The position numbers and the translations under genes were made by a program. A DNA stretch of 36,779 bases from CAZWHE01 sp964633825 (GTDB lineage Bacteria > Planctomycetota > B15-G4 > CAYZWU01), in the NCBI GenBank assembly GCA_964633825.1, contig CAZWHE010000022.1:1-36779 (forward strand). The letters are read 5' to 3'. Each line of letters begins with the position of its first letter. Position 1 is the first letter of the stretch. Shown here piece by piece: positions 1 through 11,593 of the stretch. The notes below the pieces were generated by a model. The model was not told the DNA's origin, did no database searches, and saw only the letters and a list, made by a program, of their open reading frames with translations.

Positions 1-15
1 CCCCTCACTCACCTC

Positions 16-37
16 AAAAAAACTCGAAAGTTTTTTT
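16..37. terminator. A/T-stem hairpin, possible terminator
   Basis: A perfect 9-bp inverted repeat (A7CT / AGT7) with a CGAA tetraloop. The stem is almost entirely A:T pairs. It ends in T on one strand and, by symmetry, on the other, so it could act as a weak bidirectional intrinsic terminator. The absence of a GC-rich stem makes this uncertain, and the gene it would terminate is outside the window. Confidence 0.35.
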
Positions 38-267
38 CTGCTGCGGAACTTGGGCGAGGCTCACCAATTTGATGGTTCTTCGTGTGGAGTAGATCAAAAG
101 AGGGTCGTCCGGAGGGGGGGGTGTCAAAGAGCAGTGAAAAAATTCCCGGTGGATTTTCGAAATGCACCGGGAGTTTTCGTCGATATTCAGGTGCCGTGTA
201 TCTGTAATTCATGAGGGGCTAAAGAGTAATGACATCTGCAGCAGGTAAAACCTGGTTTATAGCCGTT

Positions 268-287
268 TATACACTGTTTCGTGTATA
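268..287. promoter_or_regulatory. TATACAC-N6-GTGTATA palindrome
   Basis: Perfect 7-bp arms separated by 6 bp, typical in size of a dimeric-repressor operator. It directly precedes the 10-bp tandem repeat array. No adjacent gene start is visible on either strand inside the window, so its target is unknown. Confidence 0.4.
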
Positions 288-293
288 CTACAT

Positions 294-363
294 TATAAGT
301 AGCTATAAGCAGCTAGAAGTGCCTATAAATAGTTATAAATGCCTATAAGTAGGGATAAGTCCA
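294..363. repeat. 10-bp phased tandem repeat, seven degenerate units
   Basis: Seven consecutive 10-bp units follow the pattern TATAARTRSC: tataagtagc, tataagcagc, tagaagtgcc, tataaatagt, tataaatgcc, tataagtagg, gataagtcca. Each repeats exactly every 10 bp with one to a few changes. A looser unit (tatactacat, 284-293) and a pair GTTTATAGCC/GTTTATACAC (about 255-274) continue the phase less well. The period is close to one helical turn, so TATAA steps recur on one DNA face. Function is unknown; protein-binding array, curved DNA and decayed satellite are all possible. Confidence 0.8.
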
Positions 364-395
364 TTTGCTCTAGTCACTTAAGATCGCTGCCGGTC

Positions 396-926
396 CTATT
401 CCTCTTCCCAAACGTCATGGGGCGCGTGCCAGAGCTCTTCCTTCAGGCGCTTGAACACATTGAAGACGATCGGACAAACCGAACAGTTCTGAACCGCTTG
501 GATCAACCGGGTGACGAACTCGTCCTTGCGCAGGTGCGGGAATGAGCGGCAATCCTCCGGTCGGTGCCCGTACGCGCTGCAGCGATTTCCTGAAAGGAGT
601 GGACAGGGCTTTTTGTTGAAAGTGAGGTCGCCGTCTTCATCCTTTGCAAGGTGGCGCTCGGTCAGTTCTTCCTTGGAGAGCTCGAGCCCGGACGCGAGTC
701 TTGTCACATCATCGTCTATCAGGGCGGGCAGCACTTCTCGGCAGCAATTGCCGCATGCACAGCAGTCGATCTGCTTCGATACGGCTTCATAGTACCCGTG
801 GACTATGGCATCCAATTCCTCGATCTCCAGATCGATTCCCTTGAGGAACGAGCGGAATCTCCAGTTCTCGTCCTCGCGCTCCTCTGCGAGCTTTGCAACC
901 ACTTTGGGATCTGTTTGCAGTTTCAT
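396..926 (-). CDS. YkgJ-family cysteine-cluster protein
   Basis: A 176-residue soluble protein rich in cysteines: a dense CCACGNCC block (Cys55, 56, 58, 61, 62), then Cys108, 116, 126 and a C-terminal CSVC (148, 151). This spacing is typical of the YkgJ/CxxCxxCC family, which is thought to bind zinc or an Fe-S cluster; its biochemical role is largely unknown. The start was set at 926 because GGAAGG lies 5 bases upstream of that ATG; a longer reading frame back to 977 lacks such a site. It lies 60 bases downstream of the Doc-like toxin gene on the same strand and may be transcribed with that module, although no promoter test is possible here. No truncation is seen. Confidence 0.85.
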   Translation of the reverse strand: MKLQTDPKVVAKLAEEREDENWRFRSFLKGIDLEIEELDAIVHGYYEAVSKQIDCCACGNCCREVLPALIDDDVTRLASGLELSKEELTERHLAKDEDGDLTFNKKPCPLLSGNRCSAYGHRPEDCRSFPHLRKDEFVTRLIQAVQNCSVCPIVFNVFKRLKEELWHAPHDVWEEE

Positions 927-986
927 TTTTCCTTCCGACTCATGTGGGTAACCTGCGGCGCGAAGCGTCCGCGTCATCGGCGCGCA

Positions 987-1388
987 TCACCCGCGGGAGG
1001 CACAGCTGACCTGTGCGGCAAAGAACTCCACGACCTGGGCCTTCGAGATCTTTCCTGCAGCCACACCCAGAGTCAACTTCTCCAACTCCAAATCGCCGGC
1101 ATTCAATTCCAGATCGTTTGCGATCAGAAAAACTTCGGATGCTGCGACCGCGACGCGTTTGCTGCCATCGACGAATGGATGATTGGCGCATAGATGATAG
1201 TAGTATGCCGCAGCCATCTCAGAGAGTTTTTTATGAAGATACTTCCCCGAAAACATGGCCTGCGGCATCGCTACGGCGGACTCCAAGAGCCCGCGGTCAC
1301 GTAATCCGGAATCACCGCCAAATTCCTCGATGACTCTCTCATGAATTATGAATAAGTCGTCGACGGACAAAAAGATGATCGGACTCAT
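987..1388 (-). CDS. doc: Doc (death-on-curing) family toxin
   Basis: A 133-residue Fic/Doc-fold protein. The signature loop is HPFVDGSKR at residues 70-78, matching the Doc pattern HxFx(D/N)xNKR except that the usual Asn is Ser. Doc toxins of the P1 type transfer phosphate from nucleotides to EF-Tu and stop translation; whether the Ser variant keeps this activity is unknown. The start is the ATG at 1388, whose A is shared with the antitoxin stop (TGATG), indicating translational coupling; a GTG one codon upstream is also possible. It is paired with an AbrB-type antitoxin rather than the classical Phd. Confidence 0.88.
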   Translation of the reverse strand: MSPIIFLSVDDLFIIHERVIEEFGGDSGLRDRGLLESAVAMPQAMFSGKYLHKKLSEMAAAYYYHLCANHPFVDGSKRVAVAASEVFLIANDLELNAGDLELEKLTLGVAAGKISKAQVVEFFAAQVSCASRG

Positions 1389-1618
1389 CACTTAGCCAAC
1401 CGCTTGAGCACCTTCCGACGCTTCTTGATGACGTAGTCGAGTTTCTTGCCGAGCGCCTCAGGATCCAACTTTCGCGGACGCGCCGGCGTCACGATGAGGT
1501 TTCCATCTTGAATCGTCAGCTGCACTTCGCCGTCTTCGGCAAGACCAAGAAGCTCTAGGATTGGCTTGTCGAGTATGAGAGCATTGCTATTGCCTACTTT
1601 ACGGAGTTGCTTGATCAT
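1388..1618 (-). CDS. AbrB/MazE-type antitoxin
   Basis: A 76-residue protein whose first 47 residues fit a SpoVT/AbrB swapped-hairpin DNA-binding domain (MIKQLRKVGNSNALILDK...), followed by a basic Lys/Arg-rich tail that probably wraps the toxin or DNA. The ATG at 1618 is preceded by a strong GGAGGT with 5-base spacing, so longer frames extending upstream were rejected. Its stop overlaps the start of the Doc gene. By analogy with other modules it should neutralise the toxin and repress its own promoter through the palindrome just upstream. Confidence 0.88.
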   Translation of the reverse strand: MIKQLRKVGNSNALILDKPILELLGLAEDGEVQLTIQDGNLIVTPARPRKLDPEALGKKLDYVIKKRRKVLKRLAK

Positions 1619-1631
1619 TTCGACCTCCGAT

Positions 1632-1650
1632 GTTATAATTATATTATAAC
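1632..1650. promoter_or_regulatory. Operator palindrome of the toxin-antitoxin module
   Basis: GTTATAAT-TAT-ATTATAAC is a perfect 8-bp inverted repeat with a 3-bp centre. It lies 13 bp upstream of the antitoxin start and contains the -10 box. Its position suggests autorepression by the AbrB-type antitoxin, alone or with Doc; the binding itself is inferred. Confidence 0.75.
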
Positions 1651-1671
1651 CTCCAGGGCCTGCCTTGTCAA
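1643..1671 (-). promoter_or_regulatory. Consensus sigma70 promoter of the toxin-antitoxin module
   Basis: Reading the minus strand: TTGACA (1671-1666), 17-bp spacer, TATAAT (1648-1643). Both hexamers and the spacer match the consensus exactly. The expected start is a few bases before the GGAGGT ribosome site of the antitoxin gene. Confidence 0.85.
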
Positions 1672-1861
1672 CTATCAGCTTTCTCTGTTTAACGCTGCGC
1701 GAAATCCGCTGGGGATTAACGGACGCTGAAAGCAGCTCAGAATTAGGAAAACATTTCTTGGACACTACATTCAGGGGGGGCAAGAAAAGGGTGTCCGTTG
1801 CCCCTCGACCGGCCCGGGTGAATCCCTGCGATTCCAATCTTCCGAGCCGGGGTGCGGGGAG

Positions 1862-3622
1862 CTACTCTCCGCCGCCGGGGGCTGTGGGAGGCACCGGCGC
1901 GGGCGGAGGCGGCGGCGGCAGGAAGGGGTTGTTTCGAATCTTGATCGGTATATGAAACCGGGGGTGCTTCGAGCCCAGGATCCGAATCGAGACCTCGATG
2001 TCGGTCATCCGCGTCGCGCCCACGTGGAGGATGCGAATCGGGGTCTCGGGCCCGTCCTTGAATTCGCCGATGTCGAGATAGCCCACAACGGTGTCGCTCG
2101 GATTGAGGAAGAGGATCAGGTTCTTTTCCTTGGGAAATTCGATGTTGTCCTTGGCGTCCATGACCGCGCCGATCCTTTCCAGATCGCGGCGGGCCCGCTC
2201 GTTTTCGCGATCGGCCTTTTCTTTGGCTATGCGGTTTTCCTCGGCGATGCGCTTTTCTTCCTCTTCCCTGGCGATCTCCTCGGGTGTTTTCTCGCCTTCC
2301 TCTTCGGGCTTCTCGCCGCCCTCTTCCGTTTCAGCGGGCTTTTCTTCTTCTTCCTCTTTCTTTTCTTCTTCTACCACTTCTTCTTTCTTTTTATCGACCC
2401 CCTGGTGGCGATAGACAATGGTGTACGAGCCCGGAGGGAGGTTGGGCTCTTCCAGGGAGAAAGAGAGGGAGATAATGCCCACGGGGAAGTACTCCTCCTT
2501 CACGCTGTCCTTCTTGAGCTTGCTGATGCTCGTCAGGAGTCCGGTCACGGGGGCGAAGAGGAAGTAATCGAATCCCGTGACCACCTCCATCGACCGGTCG
2601 AGGGAGGTCTCCTCGATGTGATAGAAATTCTTTTTGTCCCACTTCTTGTCTTTCAGGTAGGAAGAATGAAGATCTTTCCGCGCCGCCTCGAAGAGGTCCT
2701 CCCCCGGGGTCGGTGATTTGACGCACCGGAAACCGAGGGTGTCCATGTTGGTGTCGGAGCGCACGCCTTCCCTCACGGCCAGCATGTTTTCCGTCTCGCC
2801 CAGGAAATAGCACCCGCCCTTGGTCACAAAGTTGGCGGGATTGAAATTGGGATAGATCTTCTCCTTCTTCTTACCTATTTTCATCGTGATCGGTTTGAAC
2901 CGGTCGAAGGCCGCGTAGGGGGAAGCGGTCCATTCCCAGACACTGCCCGTCATGTCGAGGATGCCGAAAGGGGAAGCGCCGTCGGGATAGCCGCCCACGG
3001 CAATGAGGGTGTTTCTCTTGTTCTTGCAGAGCTTCTTGTTCCATTCAGCGCCCCAGGAATAGGCTCGGCCGTCGTCGCCGGCTGCGGCCCGCATCCACTC
3101 GGCCTCGGTGGGGATCCGTTTTCCGCACCACCGCGCGAAGGCCTTGGCTTCCTTGAGGTCCACGTTCCTGATCGGAAATTTCTCCTGTCCCTCGGGAAAC
3201 TGGGCGCCCCCGTCCGGCCCCTTGCTCCAGGCGAACCTCTTGAGCAGGTCGGACGGCTCCTGCCCCGTGGCGTAGAGGTAGACCTTCCACTGGATGTTGG
3301 TCACCTCGTACTTGTCGCAGTAAAAAGCCGAAACGCCCCTCACGTTGTGCTTGGGCATGGAAGCGGAGAGAGGCCGGACCATCTGGACCTGCCCCTGCCC
3401 GAGCTTTTCCACGAGATCCTTGTTCATCCCCATGACCACGTCCCCCTTGGGGACGAGGACCATGTTCAAGGGAAGAGTTGTGTTGCCGGCCTTGGACAAG
3501 CCGTGGGAGCCTCTCACGATCTTGTCTTTCGCAGGAGGCGCTTCAGCCGCCGCGGCGAGCGCGGCGGAGAGGAAAATGAGGAGCGGCAGAACTACAAACA
3601 GGAACGGATCCTTTTTTCTCAT
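1862..3622 (-). CDS. Exported FGE/SUMF1-domain protein lacking catalytic cysteines
   Basis: A 586-residue protein with an N-terminal signal peptide or anchor (residues 1-28: MRKKDP then a hydrophobic run ending in AAAAEA). Residues 52-303 form a formylglycine-generating-enzyme-like domain: DKYEVTN, RIPTEAEW, DMTGSVWEW and a C-terminal GFRCV. In true FGE two cysteines follow the GGSW motif; here the segment is KGGCYFLGETENM with neither cysteine, so sulfatase activation by that mechanism is unlikely. Residues about 310-410 look like a beta-sandwich ending PPGSYTIVYRH. Then come a Glu/Lys-rich coiled-coil-like stretch, another beta domain and a poly-proline tail. The start at 3622 was chosen for the signal peptide. 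Probable envelope scaffold or binding protein; function unknown. Confidence 0.8.
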   Translation of the reverse strand: MRKKDPFLFVVLPLLIFLSAALAAAAEAPPAKDKIVRGSHGLSKAGNTTLPLNMVLVPKGDVVMGMNKDLVEKLGQGQVQMVRPLSASMPKHNVRGVSAFYCDKYEVTNIQWKVYLYATGQEPSDLLKRFAWSKGPDGGAQFPEGQEKFPIRNVDLKEAKAFARWCGKRIPTEAEWMRAAAGDDGRAYSWGAEWNKKLCKNKRNTLIAVGGYPDGASPFGILDMTGSVWEWTASPYAAFDRFKPITMKIGKKKEKIYPNFNPANFVTKGGCYFLGETENMLAVREGVRSDTNMDTLGFRCVKSPTPGEDLFEAARKDLHSSYLKDKKWDKKNFYHIEETSLDRSMEVVTGFDYFLFAPVTGLLTSISKLKKDSVKEEYFPVGIISLSFSLEEPNLPPGSYTIVYRHQGVDKKKEEVVEEEKKEEEEEKPAETEEGGEKPEEEGEKTPEEIAREEEEKRIAEENRIAKEKADRENERARRDLERIGAVMDAKDNIEFPKEKNLILFLNPSDTVVGYLDIGEFKDGPETPIRILHVGATRMTDIEVSIRILGSKHPRFHIPIKIRNNPFLPPPPPPAPVPPTAPGGGE

Positions 3623-3701
3623 GGCAACGAACCCCCGGTGAATGACCTGCAATCTCTTTCCGGCAGGCACAAGGCCCCGGCCGGCCGGATTCGGGTGAAC
3701 C

Positions 3702-3730
3702 ATTATATAACAAATAGTAATAGAGCTGAA
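3702..3730 (-). promoter_or_regulatory. Candidate promoter for the FGE-like gene
   Basis: On the minus strand TATAAT (3707-3702) is preceded, at 17 bp, by TTCAGC (3730-3725). The -10 is perfect and the -35 weak. It lies about 80 bases before the chosen start, in the divergent gap between this gene and the pseudouridine synthase gene. Confidence 0.35.
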
Positions 3731-3807
3731 CAAGGTAACAGGCTGGTCTGCCCTGTCAACGCCGAATGTGCATGATCCCGGCCGGAACTCATGATATATT
3801 CCCCGCT

Positions 3808-4800
3808 ATGACGGACGAGGAGAAAAAAACCGGGAAGATCGTTGTTTCCGCCGCAGAGGCGGGCCGGAGGATCGACCGCTTTCTCGGCGAGCGGCTCTTC
3901 CCCGAATACTCGAGAAGCTACCTCACGGGCCTGATCATCTCGGGCCGGATCCGCGTGGACGGGAAAAGGGTCCGCAAGAACTATCGCATCGCCGACGGCG
4001 AAACGATATCGATGGAGCTCCACATCCGGAACCCGAGCTCGCCCGAGGCCGAGGAGATCCCCCTCGACATCATCCACGAAGAGGAGCATTTTCTCGTCAT
4101 CAACAAGCCGGTCGGCCTCGTGATCCATCCCGGGAAAGGCGCCCCCAACGGGACGCTCGTCAACGCCCTGCTCCACGCCTACCCAGAGATCGCCCGGGTG
4201 GGCGTCGTCTTCAGGCCCGGAATCGTCCACCGCCTCGACAAGGAAACAACGGGCATCATTCTCGCGGCCCGAACCAACCTGGCGCGGTACCACCTGATGG
4301 AGCAGTTCAAGTCGAGACGGATCGGGAAGGAGTACTGCGCCGTCGTCATGGGCAACATCCCGTACCAGTCCGACTATATCGATCTCCCTCTCGGCAGGGA
4401 CATGCGAAACCCCGAAAAAATGAGGATCGACCGCAGGGGCGGCAAGCCGGCCTCCACCTTCTACGAGGTGGCCGAGCGGTTCGACGGCTTCTGCCGGGTG
4501 CGGCTCCAGATCTTCACGGGCCGGACGCACCAGATCCGCGTTCACATGACGCACCTCGGTTTTCCCCTGGTCTGCGACGCCGTTTACGGCAAGGCGAAGG
4601 GCCTCAAGTTCAGGGAGATGAGGGAGAAGGCGGCGGGCAGCCCCTTTCCGTCGATCGACAGGCACGCGCTCCATGCGCGGCGGCTCTCCTTTCTGCACCC
4701 CATCACAAAGGAGGAGGTGAGCTTCGAGGCCCCGCTCTTCCCCGACATGGAGGAGCTCGTCGAGTGGCTGAGAAAGGAGAGGCCCCCGGCGGCGGGATAG
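3808..4800 (+). CDS. rluD: RluA/RluD-family 23S rRNA pseudouridine synthase
   Basis: A 330-residue enzyme with an N-terminal S4 RNA-binding domain (about 18-75: RIDRFLGERL...SGRIRVDG) and a pseudouridine synthase domain (about 90-300). The catalytic motif is HRLDKETTG with Asp144 as the nucleophilic aspartate. The GRTHQIRVH motif is also present. RluD-type members modify helix 69 of 23S rRNA and RluC-type other sites; the S4 domain fits both, so the exact target is uncertain. The ATG at 3808 has no obvious Shine-Dalgarno sequence, but it starts the conserved region at the expected distance. The mutase gene follows after 31 bases on the same strand, so the two may be co-transcribed. Confidence 0.9.
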   Translation: MTDEEKKTGKIVVSAAEAGRRIDRFLGERLFPEYSRSYLTGLIISGRIRVDGKRVRKNYRIADGETISMELHIRNPSSPEAEEIPLDIIHEEEHFLVINKPVGLVIHPGKGAPNGTLVNALLHAYPEIARVGVVFRPGIVHRLDKETTGIILAARTNLARYHLMEQFKSRRIGKEYCAVVMGNIPYQSDYIDLPLGRDMRNPEKMRIDRRGGKPASTFYEVAERFDGFCRVRLQIFTGRTHQIRVHMTHLGFPLVCDAVYGKAKGLKFREMREKAAGSPFPSIDRHALHARRLSFLHPITKEEVSFEAPLFPDMEELVEWLRKERPPAAG

Positions 4801-4831
4801 GATGCAATGAAACAGTCGGAGAGAAGGACCG

Positions 4832-6472
4832 ATGAACAAGAAACTCGCTGAGTGGCTGGAGAAGGATTTCGGGCCCGCCATGGACAAGGTCGGGGGGCGG
4901 AGCCCGCGGCCGGCCGGCACGTCGTCGGGCGTTGTTCCCGAGCCGGTCTACGTCCCGAAGGACGGCAAGGAAGCGGCCCGGCTCGGGCTCCCGGGGCGCG
5001 ACCCTTTCTTGAGGGGGATCTATCCCTCCATGTACCGGGGGCGCCTCTGGACCATGAGGCAGTACGCCGGTTTTTCGTCGGCCCGGGAGACGAACCGCCG
5101 CTTCCGTTATCTCCTCGATCAGGGGCAGACGGGGCTCTCCATCGCCTTCGACCTTCCCACGCAGATCGGCTTCGACCCCGACCATCCCGTCACCGAGGGG
5201 GAGGTGGGCAAGGTGGGCGTCTCGGTGGCGACCCTCGGCGACCTCGACCGGCTCCTCGACGGCATCCCCCTCGACAAGGTTTCGATCTCGATGACGATCA
5301 ACTCGACGGCCCCCGTCCTGGTCGCCATGCTTTTTGTCCTGGCCAAGCACCGCGGCGTCGACCCGGCCGTGCTGCGCGGAACCGTGCAGAACGACATCCT
5401 CAAGGAGTACGTGGCCCGCGGCACGTACCGCTTTCCCGTGGCGCCTTCCATGAGGCTCATCACCGACACCTTCCGCTTCGCCGGCGAGGAGCTGCCCCGC
5501 TTCAACCCGATCTCGATCTCGGGGTATCACATGCGCGAAGCGGGGTGCACGGCCGTGCAGGAGGTCGCCTTCACCCTCTCCCACGGCATGGCCTACGTGC
5601 AGGCCGCCCTCGACGCCGGGCTCGACGTCGACTCTTTTGCGGGGAGGCTCTCCTTCTTTTTCAACGCACACAACAACCTCTTCGAGGAAACGGCCAAGTT
5701 CCGGGCGGCGCGCCGCCTCTGGGCCCGGGTCATGCGGGATCGCTTCGGCGCGAAGTCGGCGAAGTCGATGATGCTCCGGTTCCACACGCAGACGGCGGGC
5801 TCGACGCTGACCGCTGCGCAGCCCGATGTGAACGTGGTCCGCGTGACCCTCCAGGCGCTGTCGGCCGTGCTCGGCGGGACCCAGTCGCTCCACACCAACT
5901 CGATGGACGAGGCGCTGGCCCTTCCTTCGGAAAAGGCGGCCCGCATCGCGCTCCGCACCCAGCAGGTGATCGCCTGCGAGAGCGGCGTGACCGACACGAT
6001 CGACCCCCTCGGCGGGGCGCCCTTCATCGAGGCCCTCACCGACCGCATCGAGGCGGACGCGGAAGAGCTGATCAAAAAGGTCGATGAAATGGGGGGCGCG
6101 GTCAAGGCTGTGGAGAAGGGATACACGTCGTCCGAAATCCACAAGGCCGCCTACAAGACGCAGAAGGCGCAGGAGAGCGGCGAAGAGGTCGTGGTCGGCG
6201 TCAACCGCTTCCAGATCGATGAAGAGATCGCAGAAGATCTTCTCAGGGTGGACGACAGCGTCCGGGCCGAGAGGATCGCGGCGCTCGAGGCGTATAAGAA
6301 AAAGAGGGACGCCGCCGACTGCCAAACGAAGCTCGATGCGCTGAAAGAGGCGGCCCGCCGTCCCGATGAAGCCCTCGTTCCTCTTCTCGTCGAGGCTGTC
6401 GAGGCGGACTCCACGCTCGGCGAGATTTGCGCCGCCCTCGAGGAGGTTTTCGGCCGCCACACGAACCGGTGA
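4832..6472 (+). CDS. mcmA1: Methylmalonyl-CoA mutase large subunit, no B12-binding domain
   Basis: A 546-residue (beta/alpha)8-barrel half of methylmalonyl-CoA mutase, interconverting (R)-methylmalonyl-CoA and succinyl-CoA. Tyr78, Gln186, Arg196 and His233 align with Propionibacterium Tyr89, Gln197, Arg207 and His244 at a constant offset of 11. Tyr in WTMRQYAGF and Arg in VARGTY favour methylmalonyl-CoA over isobutyryl-CoA mutase. The protein ends before the cobalamin domain (no DxHxxG), as in split two-subunit mutases; the small B12 subunit and the MeaB chaperone are not in the window. GGAGAGAAGGA precedes the ATG. It is the first of the propionate-pathway genes in this run. Confidence 0.95.
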   Translation: MNKKLAEWLEKDFGPAMDKVGGRSPRPAGTSSGVVPEPVYVPKDGKEAARLGLPGRDPFLRGIYPSMYRGRLWTMRQYAGFSSARETNRRFRYLLDQGQTGLSIAFDLPTQIGFDPDHPVTEGEVGKVGVSVATLGDLDRLLDGIPLDKVSISMTINSTAPVLVAMLFVLAKHRGVDPAVLRGTVQNDILKEYVARGTYRFPVAPSMRLITDTFRFAGEELPRFNPISISGYHMREAGCTAVQEVAFTLSHGMAYVQAALDAGLDVDSFAGRLSFFFNAHNNLFEETAKFRAARRLWARVMRDRFGAKSAKSMMLRFHTQTAGSTLTAAQPDVNVVRVTLQALSAVLGGTQSLHTNSMDEALALPSEKAARIALRTQQVIACESGVTDTIDPLGGAPFIEALTDRIEADAEELIKKVDEMGGAVKAVEKGYTSSEIHKAAYKTQKAQESGEEVVVGVNRFQIDEEIAEDLLRVDDSVRAERIAALEAYKKKRDAADCQTKLDALKEAARRPDEALVPLLVEAVEADSTLGEICAALEEVFGRHTNR

Positions 6473-6528
6473 CCGCCCGCGATCGGGAGACCGCCCGTCG
6501 CCTGAACGGGCGGCAGGAAGGAGACGAC

Positions 6529-6920
6529 ATGGCAAAGAAACTGGATCACGTGGCCGTCGCGGTCCCGTCGATCGATGAAGCCCTTCCCTTCTACCGGGAC
6601 GCGCTCGGCCTCGATTACCGGGGGAAAGAGGAGGTCGCGGACCAGGGGGTGAAAGTGGGCGTGTTCATCGCCGGCGAGGTGCGCGTCGAGCTTCTCGAGC
6701 CGACGTCGCCCGGAAGTTCGGTTGCCAAGTTCCTCGACAAGAGGGGGGCCGGTCTCCATCACATCGCTCTCGCCGTGGATGACATCAAAGCCGAGCTCGC
6801 CCGGCTGGCGTCGGCCAATGTCTCCCTCATCGACGCCTCTCCCCGAAAAGGCGCGGGCGGGGCGTTGATCGCCTTCATCCATCCCGGCAAGGCCGGCGTC
6901 CTCGTGGAGCTTGTGGAGAG

Positions 6921-6924
<4 letters not shown>
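6529..6924 (+). CDS. mce: Methylmalonyl-CoA epimerase
   Basis: A 131-residue VOC-fold (glyoxalase-like) enzyme that converts (S)- to (R)-methylmalonyl-CoA, linking the carboxylase product to the mutase. It has the metal-ligand pattern of the family: His in LDHVAVAV near the N-terminus, His in LHHIALAV mid-protein, and Glu in the final VELVER. Length is typical. The ATG at 6529 follows GGAAGGAG at about 6 bases. It lies 56 bases after the mutase gene, and its stop codon overlaps the start of the kinase gene (ATGA), suggesting coupled translation. Confidence 0.93.
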
Positions 6925-9899
<2,975 letters not shown>

Positions 9900-10006
9900 C
9901 CGCAGAGAGGCCGGCGCAATGAGGCCGCAACGTCATTGAATTCCCGCTTCCCTGCGGTTACCATCCTGTCTTCTCATTCGATGCTTCAAATGGACGGGAC
10001 AAGCCC

Positions 10007-11547
<1,541 letters not shown>

Positions 11548-11551
<4 letters not shown>

Positions 11552-11571
11552 AAGGCGCGTCTTGAAAGGCG
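11548..11571 (+). repeat. Short direct duplication at the pccB stop
   Basis: TTGAAAGGCG occurs at 11548-11557 (including the pccB TGA stop) and again at 11562-11571, a period of 14 bp. It may be a local slippage duplication in the pccB-accC spacer. Confidence 0.6.
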
Positions 11572-11593
11572 GGTCCGTGAAGATGGAGACGGA

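Larger units (their letters stand above)
1..395. other. Non-coding leader region of the window
   Basis: No convincing gene is seen here; short open frames lack a Shine-Dalgarno sequence and recognisable domains. The stretch is much more A/T-rich than the rest of the window, especially 240-365. It contains a hairpin (16-37), an inverted repeat (268-287) and a run of 10-bp phased repeats (294-363), annotated separately. It lies downstream of the minus-strand gene ending at 396, so the repeats are at the 3' side of that transcript unless a gene to the left of the window reads away from here. Confidence 0.6.

Noticed and set aside
9..212. 67-codon minus-strand reading frame at the left end
   Set aside because: No ribosome site, no recognisable domain, and Pro/Arg-rich low-quality composition.
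294..363. Idea that the 10-bp array is a CRISPR or plasmid origin
   Set aside because: Units are too short and have no spacers, and no rep or cas gene is present.
3703..4920. 405-codon minus-strand frame opposite the pseudouridine synthase gene
   Set aside because: Shadow; the plus strand carries the HRLDKETTG motif in full context.
4703..6535. 610-codon minus-strand reading frame opposite the mutase gene
   Set aside because: It lies fully opposite a gene whose catalytic residues are conserved; the composition (Arg, Gly, His, Asp-rich) is that of an antisense shadow in GC-rich DNA.
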